In this document: piece after piece, positions 33,035-41,930 of the stretch
How the letters are laid out: each line of letters starts with the position of its first letter
Position numbering within the stretch: the stretch's first letter is position 1
NCBI GenBank assembly: GCA_035449045.1
Contig: DAOTKC010000001.1
Location: 62,001-126,000 of the forward strand
DNA from: DAOTKC01 sp035449045
Lineage (GTDB): Bacteria > Bacillota > Clostridia > Christensenellales > CAG-917
Length of the DNA: 64,000 bases
Direction: 5' to 3'
Made by a program: the position numbers and the translations under genes
Notes under the pieces: model-generated
Database searches by the model: none
Seen by the model: the letters and a program-made list of their open reading frames with translations, nothing else
What the model was told of the DNA's origin: nothing

Positions 33035-35152
33035 ATGACTGCTTTACAGATTGTTTTGCTGATAAGCATTATCGTCGCCTTGGCGGCGTTCGGGCTGGCG
33101 GCGCTTCTCTACGTCTTCGTCGTCAAGCTGAAATCGGAAAACGAAAAAATCGCCAAGATTGCCGAGTATATCCGAAAGGGCGCCAACACCTTTTTAAAGA
33201 AGGAATACGGCGTGCTGGCGTTTTTTGCGCTGGCGGCCGGCATATTAATAGTGCTGTTTTTGCCGCACCCCATTTGGAGCGGCGAGCCGCTTAAAAACGT
33301 CTTTATGCTGATTTCCTACTTCGCCGGCACAATCTTCTCGGCGTTCGCGGGCAAAATAGGCATTCAAATAGCGACTATCGCCAACAAAAAGGCCGCCGAA
33401 GCCGCCAAGGAAGGCATTAAGCCCTCATTTATGGCGGGATTTAGGGGCGGCGCCGTCATGGGTATGGCGGTAGTGGGCACCAGTCTTTTGGGCGTGGCCG
33501 CGCTGTTTTGGATTTTCGGCGACGCCACCATGCTGTTGGGCTTCTCCTTCGGCGCAAGCTCGCTCGCGCTGTTTGCCAAAGCGGGCGGCGGCATATTCAC
33601 CAAAACCGCCGATGTCTCCGCCGACCTCGTCGGCAAAGTCGAGCTCGGCATACCCGAGGACGACCCGAGAAACCCCGCGGTCATAGCCGATAACGTCGGT
33701 GACAATGTCGGCGACGTCGCCGGCATGGGCGCCGACCTCTTCGACTCCAACGTGGCATCTATGACAGCCGCGCTCGTCATGGCCTCGGCCATAGACGCCT
33801 CGACGGGCGGCAGATACAGCGCCACCGTCATGGTATTCTGCTATGCCGCCATCGGCTTGTTTGCCTCAATTTTGGGCGTGGCTACGGCGCGCATAGGCAA
33901 GAAAGGCAATCCCACCATGGCGCTCAACAGCTCGACTTACGTCACCACGGCAATCTTCGCCGCCGTCACGGCAGGCGCAACCGCCATCTTCTTCAACACT
34001 ACGGCAGGCTGGTGCATTTGGGGCGCTTCCGCCATCGGTCTCATCGTCGGCACCGTAATAGGACTCACCACCGACTTCTTTACAAACGACACTAAAAAAC
34101 CCGTTCAAAACGTCGCCAAAGCGTCTAAATCGGGACCAGCCTTCACCATCCTTTCGGGGCTCTCCTACAGCTTCGTAAGCGTGCTGCCCGCCATGATAGG
34201 CATAGCGGTCTCGGCGCTCGGCTCTTATCTCGTCTGCTCCGAATTTATCGGAAAGTCGCTGGGTATGTCGTCCGAATTCGGCATGTTCGGCATCGCGATG
34301 GCGGCCGTCGGCATGCTGTCAATCGTCGGCATGATAGTCGCCAACGACGCCTACGGGCCGATTGTCGACAACGCGCGCGGCCTCGCCGAAATGGGCGAAC
34401 TCGGCGAAGAAGTGCTTGAAATCACCGACCAGCTCGACTCGGCGGGCAACACCGTCAAGGCGATAACCAAGGGCTTTGCCATCGGCGCGGCGGGACTGAC
34501 CGTCATCGCGCTGCTCGGCGCCTTTATGAGCGAGGTCAACTCCGCGGCGGGAAGAACGGTCATATCCGGCTTCGACGTCATGAACCCCATCGTCTTTTTC
34601 GGAATTTTGGTCGGCGCCGCGCTGCCCGCGGTGTTCTCTGCCATGCTGATACTGGGCGTCGATAAAAACGCGCAGCGGATGGTCGGCGAAATACACCGCC
34701 AGTTCGACACCATTCCCGGCCTTAAAGAGGGCGCGGAGGGCGTCGTTCCCGACTATGACAAATGCATTAACCTCGCCACAAAGGGCGCTCTCCGCGAGCT
34801 GGTGCCCGCCGGCGTATTCGCCATACTGCTGACGCTCGCCGTCGGCTTGGTGGGCGGCGTTCAGGCAATCGGCGGCTTCTTGCTCGGCAACATCGTAAGC
34901 GGACTTCTTCTCGCGCTCATCATGTCCAACGCGGGCGGGCTTTGGGACAATGCCAAGAAATACGTCGAATCGGGTCACGAGGGCGGCAAAGGCAGCGCCG
35001 CGCACAAGTCGGCCGTCGTCGGCGACACCGTGGGCGACCCATTCAAGGATACCGCAGGCCCCTCCATCAACACCCAAATCACCGTCGTCAGCTTGGTCGC
35101 ATCTTTAACCGGCGTCATCTTTTTGAACTTCTCGGCGGTCGGACTCATCTAA
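33035..35152 (+). CDS. hppA: Membrane-bound proton-translocating pyrophosphatase
   Basis: Hydrolyses pyrophosphate and pumps ions across the membrane through about 16 helices. The 705 residues contain TKTADVSADLVGKVELGIPE at about 189-208, the substrate-site motif GDNVGDVAGMGADLFD at 222-237, NDAYGPIVDNARGLAEM near 437-453, and DTVGDPFKDTAGPS near the C-terminus. In GNTVKAITKG (471-480) the position that is Ala in potassium-dependent enzymes is Lys475, with Thr478 beside it. By established family rules this predicts a potassium-independent, proton-pumping type. The gene is monocistronic, with its own promoter and terminator. Pyrophosphate from the biosynthetic reactions encoded nearby would be a substrate. 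Confidence 0.96.
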   Translation: MTALQIVLLISIIVALAAFGLAALLYVFVVKLKSENEKIAKIAEYIRKGANTFLKKEYGVLAFFALAAGILIVLFLPHPIWSGEPLKNVFMLISYFAGTIFSAFAGKIGIQIATIANKKAAEAAKEGIKPSFMAGFRGGAVMGMAVVGTSLLGVAALFWIFGDATMLLGFSFGASSLALFAKAGGGIFTKTADVSADLVGKVELGIPEDDPRNPAVIADNVGDNVGDVAGMGADLFDSNVASMTAALVMASAIDASTGGRYSATVMVFCYAAIGLFASILGVATARIGKKGNPTMALNSSTYVTTAIFAAVTAGATAIFFNTTAGWCIWGASAIGLIVGTVIGLTTDFFTNDTKKPVQNVAKASKSGPAFTILSGLSYSFVSVLPAMIGIAVSALGSYLVCSEFIGKSLGMSSEFGMFGIAMAAVGMLSIVGMIVANDAYGPIVDNARGLAEMGELGEEVLEITDQLDSAGNTVKAITKGFAIGAAGLTVIALLGAFMSEVNSAAGRTVISGFDVMNPIVFFGILVGAALPAVFSAMLILGVDKNAQRMVGEIHRQFDTIPGLKEGAEGVVPDYDKCINLATKGALRELVPAGVFAILLTLAVGLVGGVQAIGGFLLGNIVSGLLLALIMSNAGGLWDNAKKYVESGHEGGKGSAAHKSAVVGDTVGDPFKDTAGPSINTQITVVSLVASLTGVIFLNFSAVGLI

Positions 35153-35174
35153 AGCAATCTACGATATTTTAATG

Positions 35175-35206
35175 AAAAAAGCCGTCCGGTGGACGGCTTT
35201 TTCTTT
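35175..35206. terminator. Terminator after hppA
   Basis: A perfect 7-bp stem GCCGTCC/GGACGGC with a GGT loop is flanked by A6 and T5, 28 nt after the hppA stop. It could also act for the opposing DUF1858 gene. Confidence 0.85.
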
Positions 35207-35316
35207 GTGCCTTTTAGCTAAATAAGACCTTGATTTATTCTTTATTCAAGAGTTTCACCAACTCGCATAAGGCCGTGTTACGGCTATGTCGAGAAGTCAA
35301 TAGGGCGGCTCGGGAT

Positions 35317-35517
35317 TTAGCAATATTGGTTGATTTGCTCGGCGAGCTTGTCGGCGTCGGCGCCGTGGACCTCGCAGGCCTGCTCCAGCGTTTCGCCGTG
35401 AGCCATGGCGCAACCTATGCAGTGCATTCCCGCTTTTTGCAGGATTTTGACGACGGCGTTGACGTCGGTCACGTTTCCGATTATGTCGGCAATCAGCATA
35501 TCTTTAGTTACTTTCAT
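35317..35517 (-). CDS. DUF1858 domain protein
   Basis: A 66-residue cytoplasmic protein consisting of one DUF1858 domain, with the hallmark GMHCIGCAMAHGETLEQACEVHG containing a CxxC pair. The start at 35517 (MKVTKDMLIADIIGN) has a GGAG ribosome binding site 8 nt upstream; the open frame runs 9 codons further but overlaps that site. Family members occur alone or next to hybrid-cluster, redox or Fe-S proteins and are thought to take part in redox or metal binding. No redox partner is adjacent here, so its role is open. Confidence 0.88.
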   Translation of the reverse strand: MKVTKDMLIADIIGNVTDVNAVVKILQKAGMHCIGCAMAHGETLEQACEVHGADADKLAEQINQYC

Positions 35518-35641
35518 ATTTTTCTCCTGGGCGGAATTCCGCAATAATATTATTATTTAATTTTTTCGCTTTTTTATCTTTAGGTATTATTTGCTTTTAA
35601 TTTTTCAGGGCGTTTCTATTCGGTTTCCCGAGGCAATAGGC

Positions 35642-36718
35642 CTAGATGACGCCCGAGGATTTTAAGAAGTAGACGATGAGGGCAATGAGCCCTAGCGCGA
35701 GAAGCGCCGCAATCGTCACGCGGAGGGCGGATACAGGCGACTTGCCCGTGGATCGGCCGGTGCGGCCGTTAACGAAAAAGTTATAGAGCTTGGTTTTGAA
35801 GTAGAACCCGCAAACCCAAAGCGGCATCAGGATGTGGCGGAAACGGACGCTTAAATACCGCGTGTTGACGTTGAGATATCCCACGACATCGTAGGAATAG
35901 CGGGAGAGAATGCCGCGCTTTATTTCCTCGGTCATCTTGTCTTCGGCGATTTTGAAGCAGTTCTCCAAACTGTTGTCGTATCTCTCCGCCGAAAAACCCG
36001 CCAAAAACTCCTTTTTATATTCCTTGGCGTTCCCGATGTCGAAGGGCCCCAGTTTATCCATCTGTCTTTGGTTGAGCGTCTTGGACGACTCAATCAAAAC
36101 GTTGGGAAAATATTTGTCGTAATTGCCGCTGACGTTGAACCAGCGCGTCCTCACCTCGGTGTGGCGGTTTTTGCCGCTTCCCACCGTCACGGTGTAGTGC
36201 TTGCCGAGCTGGCCGTTGTAAGTGGAGGCAGTGTTGCTCGAGTAGGAAAAACAGGGCGAATAGACGCCGCGGATGTTATCGACACTAAACTGCTTTTTGG
36301 CCTTGGACGGCGCGAAAAGCTTGCCTTTAATCCACTTTTTGCCGCATTCCGAAGCTTCTTCCTTGGTAACCTTAAACGGCAGCAGCGAGTCGGGCTTGAG
36401 CCCGGGAATTTGGTCGGCGTCGAGAATGCACGCCGCGCCGCAGAAGGGGCAGTTGTGCGCCGTCTCGAACTCCGAAAAATAGGTGTGGGCGTTGCAGTTT
36501 TTGCAGAGATAGGATATGCCGGTTTCCTCGACGTCGCCCTTTCCGATATAAGAAAAGTAGTCGCGCTCGGCTATCGCGGCTTCGGCCTCGATCGCCCCCG
36601 AACTTGAACAATAGGGACACTTGAGCGCGCCCGAGGCGACATCAAACACCATGTTGGCGCCGCAGTTGTCACATTTAACGACGTCGGCGTTTTTTAAATC
36701 GGATTTTTCCATCCCCAT
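35642..36718 (-). CDS. TFIIB-type zinc-ribbon membrane protein (YdjG-like)
   Basis: A protein of about 358 residues with two N-terminal zinc ribbons (CDNCGANMVF..CPYC and CKNCNAHTYF..CPFCGAAC). A beta-rich middle domain of about 200 residues follows, then a single C-terminal membrane helix (IAALLALGLIALIVYFL). The architecture matches B. subtilis YdjG, which with YdjH and the SPFH protein YdjI forms a membrane complex that recruits a PspA homologue. Here the SPFH gene is directly upstream (127-bp gap), which supports the assignment. The start is uncertain: ATG at 36718 or 36712 fits best; the open frame extends 27 codons further but without zinc-ribbon similarity. Despite the TFIIB label, a transcription role is not implied. 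Confidence 0.82.
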   Translation of the reverse strand: MGMEKSDLKNADVVKCDNCGANMVFDVASGALKCPYCSSSGAIEAEAAIAERDYFSYIGKGDVEETGISYLCKNCNAHTYFSEFETAHNCPFCGAACILDADQIPGLKPDSLLPFKVTKEEASECGKKWIKGKLFAPSKAKKQFSVDNIRGVYSPCFSYSSNTASTYNGQLGKHYTVTVGSGKNRHTEVRTRWFNVSGNYDKYFPNVLIESSKTLNQRQMDKLGPFDIGNAKEYKKEFLAGFSAERYDNSLENCFKIAEDKMTEEIKRGILSRYSYDVVGYLNVNTRYLSVRFRHILMPLWVCGFYFKTKLYNFFVNGRTGRSTGKSPVSALRVTIAALLALGLIALIVYFLKSSGVI

Positions 36719-36845
36719 TTTTTTTACCGCTAATGCGGCTTGCCGGGCGCTTGTTATCGCGCTTAACAAATATATGCCGCAAACGTGACTTGTGCCCAAC
36801 TAATTCGGCATAAGGCCAAATCTTCGGTGAATTTAGCTAAAAGAA

Positions 36846-37949
36846 CTAGTTCTTGGCGCCGCAGTGAGGGCAGAACTTGCCCGAGGCCGGCATTTCCTTG
36901 CCGCAAGCGGCGCAATTCTTGACCGCCGAAATCGGCGCGCCGCAGTCGGGACAGAACTTGGCGCTTGCTTTGACAGCCGCGCCGCACTTGCCGCATACCG
37001 CCGAACCGAGCTTGGCGCCGCAGTCGGGGCAGAATTTGGCGCCTGCCTTGACGGAAGCTCCGCATTTGCCGCAACTTTCGGCGGCGGCTTTGGCGGACTG
37101 CTTGGCCATCGCCTCGGTCATGACACCGCCCAGCGTAATACCCGCGCCCAATCCCATGCCGGCGCCCGCCATGCCGCCAGGGTTTTTGGCGGCGTCGCGC
37201 ATCGCTTGAGCGGCTTGGAAGCGCGCGTAGTTGTCCATGGAATCGGAAAGGACGCCCAAACTGGTGCGCTCGTCCATCGTCTTTTCGACCTCGGCGGGAA
37301 GAGAGAGATTTTCAATATAAAACGAAATCAGCTTAAGGCCGAGCTTGTCGAAGTCGGAAGTGAGGAATGTTTGAACGGCCGCCGAAATTTCGTCGTATTT
37401 GGCGGCTAGGTCGAGCGCGGCCACCTTGGATTCGGCTATGACGTCGCTTATCCTCGACACCAAAATCTTCTTTATGTATTCCTCAATCTGGTTTACGGTA
37501 TAGAGTTTATTGGTGCCGAACAGCTCGCGCATGAACACCACGGGATCGCCCACCCTTATCGAGTAAACGCCGTAGCCGCGAAGGCGGATGACGCCAAAAT
37601 CGCGGTCGCGCATCATAATGGGGTTGGTAGTGCCCCACTTAAGGTTGGTGAACTGCTTGGTGTTGACGAAATAGACATCGCCCTTGTAGGGGTTTTCAAA
37701 GGCGTATTTCCAGTTGGCGAGCTTTGTCAGAATGGGCAGGTTGTTGGTGTCGAGCTTATATTTGCCGGGCCCGAAAACGTCGGCCACTACTCCCTCAAAC
37801 ACAAACACGGTCGCCTGCGATTCGTTGACGATCAGCTGCGAGCCTTTCATTATGGCATATCTGTCGGCCACCGTATAACGGTAGACCATGACGTTGTCGG
37901 TCGGGTCTTTCCACTCGATAACTTTAAGGAGTTGGTTTTTAAGTCCCAT
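36846..37949 (-). CDS. SPFH domain protein with three C-terminal zinc ribbons (YdjI-like)
   Basis: A 367-residue protein. Residues about 20-240 form an SPFH (band-7/stomatin) domain of the virion-core-like subgroup, with FEGVVADVFGPGKYKLDTNN and GVIRLRGYGVYSIRVGDPV. A Gly/Ala/Met-rich linker (about 255-280) leads to three zinc ribbons with the pattern CGKCG..FCPDCG, CGKCG..FCPDCG and CAACG..FCPHCG (about 293-367). There is no transmembrane helix, so membrane contact would rely on the SPFH domain or on the neighbouring membrane protein. The domain order is that of B. subtilis YdjI. A promoter lies at 37982-38010 and GGAGG precedes the start. A membrane-stress role is inference by homology. Confidence 0.88.
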   Translation of the reverse strand: MGLKNQLLKVIEWKDPTDNVMVYRYTVADRYAIMKGSQLIVNESQATVFVFEGVVADVFGPGKYKLDTNNLPILTKLANWKYAFENPYKGDVYFVNTKQFTNLKWGTTNPIMMRDRDFGVIRLRGYGVYSIRVGDPVVFMRELFGTNKLYTVNQIEEYIKKILVSRISDVIAESKVAALDLAAKYDEISAAVQTFLTSDFDKLGLKLISFYIENLSLPAEVEKTMDERTSLGVLSDSMDNYARFQAAQAMRDAAKNPGGMAGAGMGLGAGITLGGVMTEAMAKQSAKAAAESCGKCGASVKAGAKFCPDCGAKLGSAVCGKCGAAVKASAKFCPDCGAPISAVKNCAACGKEMPASGKFCPHCGAKN

Positions 37950-37981
37950 TATTTTTACCTCCGATTCCTAATAACTATAAT

Positions 37982-38010
37982 ATTATATCATTTGCTCCCA
38001 ACAAATGCAA
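37982..38010 (-). promoter_or_regulatory. SigA-type promoter of the SPFH gene
   Basis: On the minus strand TTGCAT (38010-38005) and TATAAT (37987-37982) have a 17-bp spacer, 32 bp before the ATG at 37949. Confidence 0.65.
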
Positions 38011-38029
38011 TAAATTGTATGAATGAAAA

Positions 38030-38127
38030 GCGGCTTACGCCGAACGAATAATGAATAATGAATAACGGTGGATGCGGCGCGTTGCGCCGAACAAAAAACG
38101 ATAAACGAAAAACGAAAAACGGAGGAT
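38030..38127. repeat. Two degenerate copies of a composite intergenic repeat
   Basis: Two adjacent units have the plan GCGGC - small hairpin - GCCGAAC - simple repeat - ACGGWGGATG. The simple repeat is three near copies of GAATAAT in the first and ACGAAAA-type copies in the second. Hairpins are CGGCTTACGCCG-like and GGCGCGTTGCGCC. A partial third GCGGCGC follows before the transporter stop codon. It is non-coding. Confidence 0.6.
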
Positions 38128-38143
38128 GGCGGCGCAAGCGGGA

Positions 38144-39151
38144 TTAAAGTAAAAGCAAAAGCAAGGGGACGGTGAGGGCGGAAAGCAGTGTGGACAAAAG
38201 AATGGCGTTCGCCGCGGCGCGCTCGCCAGCGCCGTGAATCTCGGCAAGGCCCAAGACGATGTTGGCGGAAGGCATTGCCGAAAAAATGAATACCGAGGCC
38301 TTTATAACCGGGTCTATCGGCATAAAATACATAATTAAAAAGCAGAGCATGGGGTGAACGATAAGCTTAAGCGCGGCCGAAATATAGAGGTCTTTGTCAA
38401 GAAACAGCGCGCGCGGCTTTATTGTGGCGAAACGCATGCCGAGAATCAGCATGCACATCGGCGCCGTCATTTTTGAGAGAAGCTCGACTCCGGTATTGAG
38501 CACGCCGGGGAGCTTGACGCCCAAGAAAAACAGCGGCAGTGCCACGACAAGTGTAAGCGTCGGCTGATTTATGAGCGCCTTTTTGAAACTCATGAATTTT
38601 TTGTCGCCCGTTATTAAGAAAAGCCCCAGCGTCCAGCAGAGAAGGTTCATCGCGATAAGATATACCGCCGAAAACAGCACTGCTTTTGGCTGGCCGGGCA
38701 TCAGAGCCTCGACGAGCGGCACTCCCAAAAAGCCGGCGTTGGCAAATGCGGAGGCGGCGGCGAGCACGCGGTTTTTGGCGGCGTCGGAGCCTTTGAAAGA
38801 CGAAGTCTGTTCGAAAAGCGCCAGCGCGCCGTCGGTGTCGAAAGAGGGTAAAGTCGCCGCTTCTTTTTTCTTTTTAAATCGCACCAAAACAAGATAGGTG
38901 AGCGCCAGCATCAGGATTTGGAAGAGAAGCGACAAGCCCAAAACGATGCCCGCCTCTCTTAAAAGCTCAAGGGAATAGGGCGCCTTTTGGAAAGAATATA
39001 TGACTAAGGCGGGCGAGTTGACGTAGACCAATACCTTGGCGAACGCCGCAATCGACCGCTCCTCCGCCGCCTTTAATTTTATTAAGAGATAGCCCGGCAC
39101 CGCGAACGCTATCAGCATCAGCACGTTGGACGCCGTGAGCCAGAATTCCAT
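38144..39151 (-). CDS. AEC family transporter
   Basis: A 335-residue inner-membrane protein of the auxin efflux carrier (AEC) family. It has about ten hydrophobic segments in two groups around a charged central loop (residues about 95-125). Conserved family features include the start segment FAVPGYLLIKLKA, FANAGFLGVPLVEALM (the N-A-x-F-L-G-x-P pattern) and the end AMPSANIVLGLAEIHG. Bacterial members export or exchange small organic acids such as malate; the substrate here is unknown. It is monocistronic, with a promoter at 39220-39248. Confidence 0.9.
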   Translation of the reverse strand: MEFWLTASNVLMLIAFAVPGYLLIKLKAAEERSIAAFAKVLVYVNSPALVIYSFQKAPYSLELLREAGIVLGLSLLFQILMLALTYLVLVRFKKKKEAATLPSFDTDGALALFEQTSSFKGSDAAKNRVLAAASAFANAGFLGVPLVEALMPGQPKAVLFSAVYLIAMNLLCWTLGLFLITGDKKFMSFKKALINQPTLTLVVALPLFFLGVKLPGVLNTGVELLSKMTAPMCMLILGMRFATIKPRALFLDKDLYISAALKLIVHPMLCFLIMYFMPIDPVIKASVFIFSAMPSANIVLGLAEIHGAGERAAANAILLSTLLSALTVPLLLLLL

Positions 39152-39219
39152 AAAACCGCCTGTATTCGCCTATGCGCGAAATCTTTTGAATGCCGTAGCC
39201 GTTCGGCTGCGGTCTATTA

Positions 39220-39248
39220 ATTATAACGCGGACGGTTAAATTTCACAA
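39220..39248 (-). promoter_or_regulatory. SigA-type promoter of the AEC transporter gene
   Basis: On the minus strand TTGTGA (39248-39243) and TATAAT (39225-39220) have a 17-bp spacer, 68 bp before the start codon. A hairpin (CCGCAGCCGAACGGCTACGG) lies in the leader. Confidence 0.7.
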
Positions 39249-39335
39249 GCGAAAACCAAAGCCCCCTATCTATTGAGGGCGCAATATTACACTTATGAAA
39301 GCCAAAACATCCACTTGAGGTTCATTGAGTTAAAA

Positions 39336-39368
39336 ATCAAAAAGCCTTGCGGTTGCAAGGCTTTTTTG
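39336..39368 (-). terminator. Terminator of the ribosomal super-operon
   Basis: An 8-bp perfect stem AGCCTTGC/GCAAGGCT with a 4-nt loop is flanked by A and T runs, 22 nt after the rplQ stop on the minus strand. Confidence 0.88.
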
Positions 39369-39389
39369 GATAATCCTTTTTTGAGCGGG

Positions 39390-39896
39390 TCAGACGAGCT
39401 CGATTACCGCCATTTCGGCGCCGTCGCCTCTTCTTCTGCCCAAACGGACTATGCGCGTGTAGCCGCCGCCCTGCCCTTTATCCTTGGCGCGGAGGGCGTA
39501 TTTGGGCGCATACTCGTTGAAAATCTTCTCGATGAGAGGATGGTTGATGTCCTTTATGCGGGCTTTGAAAGCTTCCTTAGACTCTTTGTTGCGGCGGGTT
39601 TCCTGAAGGTCGGCGAGCTTGGCCATCATGCGGCGGCGAGCGGCGAGCTTCTTGGGGCCGTCGGCCTTGAATTCGACGGCAACCGTTTCACCCTTTAAGT
39701 TGACCTTGTTTTTGGTCGAGGTGGTCTCGTCCTCATAGGTGCGGATTGCCGAGGTTATGATTTTTTCGGCAAGCGACCTCACCGATTTGGCGCGGTCGAC
39801 GGTCGTCTCGATTCTGCCGAACCAAAGCAGCTCCGAGGTCTGATTTTTGAGCATAGCCATACGTTGGTCTGTCGGTTTTCCTAGTTTGCTTGGCAT
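39390..39896 (-). CDS. rplQ: 50S ribosomal protein L17
   Basis: Large-subunit protein at the polypeptide exit tunnel. The start MPSKLGKPTDQRMAMLKNQ and the C-terminal GGYTRIVRLGRRRGDGAEMAVIEL are typical. At 168 residues it is about 50 longer than the B. subtilis protein, because of a Lys/Arg-rich insertion at residues about 60-115, a form common in Clostridia. It is the last gene of the super-operon. Confidence 0.97.
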   Translation of the reverse strand: MPSKLGKPTDQRMAMLKNQTSELLWFGRIETTVDRAKSVRSLAEKIITSAIRTYEDETTSTKNKVNLKGETVAVEFKADGPKKLAARRRMMAKLADLQETRRNKESKEAFKARIKDINHPLIEKIFNEYAPKYALRAKDKGQGGGYTRIVRLGRRRGDGAEMAVIELV

Positions 39897-39906
39897 ATTA
39901 TCCTCC

Positions 39907-40863
39907 TTAGTCCTCGCTTCTTCTCAGCGAGAGTCCGAGGTCTTCGAGCTTTTTAATCACTTCTTCCAAAGATTTTCTGCCGAGGTTTCTGACTTTCAGC
40001 ATATCCTCTTCGGTCTTTTTGGTGAGGTCTTCAACGGTGTTGATTGAGGCGCGCTTTAAGCAGTTGTAGCTTCTCACCGAAAGGTCGAGGTCCTCGACGC
40101 TCATCTCCAGCACCTTCTGGTGCTTGTCGTCATCCTGGCTCACCAGAATGTCGACGTTGCCCATGACGTCGACGAGGTCGACGAAGAGCTTGATGTGGTC
40201 GTTCAAAATTTTGGCGGCAAGGCTTATTATTTCCTTAGCCGTTATGGTGCCGTTGGTCAAAACTTCGATTGTCAGCTTGTCGAAATCAATCGACTGCTCG
40301 ACGCGCGTGCTTTCGACGGTATAGTTGGCCTTCTCGACGGGCGTAAAGATGGAGTCGATGGGGATGTAGCCGATGGGCGCCTTGGCGTCCTTGTTCTTTT
40401 CCGCCGAAACATAGCCTCTGCCGCTGTCGATAAAAATGCGCATATCGAGGACGGCGCCGGCGTCGAGCGTGCAGATGTAAGCATCGGGATTCATGATTTC
40501 GACGTCGGAGTTGGTGGTGATGTCGCCCGCCGTCACCGGACCGGGAGTGCCGCGGTAGAGCGAGATTTCGATTTTATCGTTGAACAGCTCGGGGTTGTGA
40601 AGCTTGACGGCAACGCCCTTTAGGTTCAGGATTATCTCGGTCACGTCTTCCTTAACGCCCTTGATGGTCGAGAACTCGTGGTCGACGCCCGCTATCTTGA
40701 TTCCCACGATGGCGGCGCCGGGCGGCGCCGAGAGCAAAATTCTTCTCAAGCTGTTGCCGAGCGTGGTGCCAAAACCCCGTTCGAGAGGCTCAACAGTGAA
40801 CCGCGCGAAGTTTTTGGACTCGTTTTCCTCGTAGGAAATCTTGGGGCTCTTCATTTTTATCAT
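39907..40863 (-). CDS. rpoA: DNA-directed RNA polymerase subunit alpha
   Basis: Assembly subunit of RNA polymerase. The 318 residues include the N-terminal dimerisation domain ([20 protein letters not shown]) and the C-terminal DNA- and activator-binding domain ([40 protein letters not shown]). It lies between rpsD and rplQ as usual, with an 11-nt gap to rplQ. Confidence 0.99.
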   Translation of the reverse strand: MIKMKSPKISYEENESKNFARFTVEPLERGFGTTLGNSLRRILLSAPPGAAIVGIKIAGVDHEFSTIKGVKEDVTEIILNLKGVAVKLHNPELFNDKIEISLYRGTPGPVTAGDITTNSDVEIMNPDAYICTLDAGAVLDMRIFIDSGRGYVSAEKNKDAKAPIGYIPIDSIFTPVEKANYTVESTRVEQSIDFDKLTIEVLTNGTITAKEIISLAAKILNDHIKLFVDLVDVMGNVDILVSQDDDKHQKVLEMSVEDLDLSVRSYNCLKRASINTVEDLTKKTEEDMLKVRNLGRKSLEEVIKKLEDLGLSLRRSED

Positions 40864-40887
40864 TGCGCTATCCTCCTATTCCTCTCT

Positions 40888-41511
40888 CTATCTCGAATAC
40901 AACTCGACAATCAGATGCTCTTTTATGTCGATATCGGTGATATCGCTCCTCTCGGGAAGCGCGGTAACCGTGCCCACCAGATTCTCTCCGTCGAAGGTCA
41001 GCCACTTGGGAGTGGAGATTTTGGCGCCCTTAAGCTCCTTCCACATCGGAAGCTCTTTTTTGTTCTGCTTGACGGCTATAACGTCGCCCGCCTTGACGAG
41101 GTAGGAGGGGATATTGACGTTTTTGCCGTTGACGGTCAGATGACCGTGCGTCACAATCTGGCGCGCCATGTCGCGGGAGGCGCCCAAGCCCAGACGGTAA
41201 GCGACGTTGTCAAGCCTGCGCTCGATTAAAACGAGCATATTTTCGCCCGTCACGCCGCGCATTTTGGCCGCTTTTTCGTAATACATTCTGAACTGACGCT
41301 CGAGGAGCCCGTAAGCTCTCTTGGTCTTTTGTTTCTCGCGAAGCTGTATTGAATAGCCCGACTGCTTCTTTCTGCCCGCGCCGTGCTGGCCGGGAACTAT
41401 CGGGCGCTTTTTAATCGTGCACTTGGGCGAATAGCATTTGTCGCCCTTCAAATATAACTGGCAGCCTTCTCTCCTGCACAGACGGCAGTCGGCGTCAACA
41501 TATCTTGCCAT
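40888..41511 (-). CDS. rpsD: 30S ribosomal protein S4
   Basis: Primary 16S rRNA binder that nucleates small-subunit assembly. The 207 residues have the zinc-type N-terminus ([28 protein letters not shown] shown here in outline: Cys at about 9, 12, 26 and 31). The S4 RNA-binding domain [20 protein letters not shown] follows. The four-cysteine form is the C+ variant. Confidence 0.98.
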   Translation of the reverse strand: MARYVDADCRLCRREGCQLYLKGDKCYSPKCTIKKRPIVPGQHGAGRKKQSGYSIQLREKQKTKRAYGLLERQFRMYYEKAAKMRGVTGENMLVLIERRLDNVAYRLGLGASRDMARQIVTHGHLTVNGKNVNIPSYLVKAGDVIAVKQNKKELPMWKELKGAKISTPKWLTFDGENLVGTVTALPERSDITDIDIKEHLIVELYSR

Positions 41512-41522
41512 TTTTCTTCCTC

Positions 41523-41915
41523 CTATAACCTTCTGCGTTTGGGCGGGCGGCAGCCGTTGTGCGGAATGGGCGAGACGTCTTTAATCAGCGTCACTTCCAG
41601 ATTGCAGTTGCCGAGCGCGCGAATAGCCGATTCTTTGCCCGCGCCGGGGCCCTTGACATAGACTTCAACCGATCTCACGCCCAAATCGCGTGCGACTTTG
41701 CCGGCGTCTTCGGCGACGAGCTGCGCCGCGAACGGCGTGCTCTTTCTCGAGCCCTTAAGCCCCAGCTTGCCGCCGCTCGACCACGACACGGTGTTGCCTT
41801 CGAGGTCGGTTATCGTGACGATGGTATTGTTGAAGGAGGCGTGAATGTGCGCCTGGCCTTTCTCTATGTGCCTTAGGTCCTTTTTCTTTTTAATCGTTCT
41901 TTTTTGAGCAGCCAT
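41523..41915 (-). CDS. rpsK: 30S ribosomal protein S11
   Basis: Platform protein of the small subunit, 130 residues. It contains [38 protein letters not shown] and the C-terminal [18 protein letters not shown]. It lies 11 nt before rpsD in canonical order. Confidence 0.99.
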   Translation of the reverse strand: MAAQKRTIKKKKDLRHIEKGQAHIHASFNNTIVTITDLEGNTVSWSSGGKLGLKGSRKSTPFAAQLVAEDAGKVARDLGVRSVEVYVKGPGAGKESAIRALGNCNLEVTLIKDVSPIPHNGCRPPKRRRL

Positions 41916-41930
41916 TACTCATCGTCCTCC

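Noticed and set aside
34319..35077. A 252-codon open frame on the minus strand opposite hppA
   Set aside because: It is a shadow of the conserved pyrophosphatase gene, has no domain similarity and arises from the codon bias of the real frame.
35642..36718. Archaeal-type transcription factor TFIIB
   Set aside because: Only the zinc-ribbon resembles TFIIB; the protein has a C-terminal membrane helix and lies beside an SPFH gene, which fits YdjG.
38035..38247. A 70-codon minus-strand frame between the transporter and SPFH genes
   Set aside because: It overlaps the transporter gene and the composite repeat and has low-complexity sequence and no ribosome binding site.
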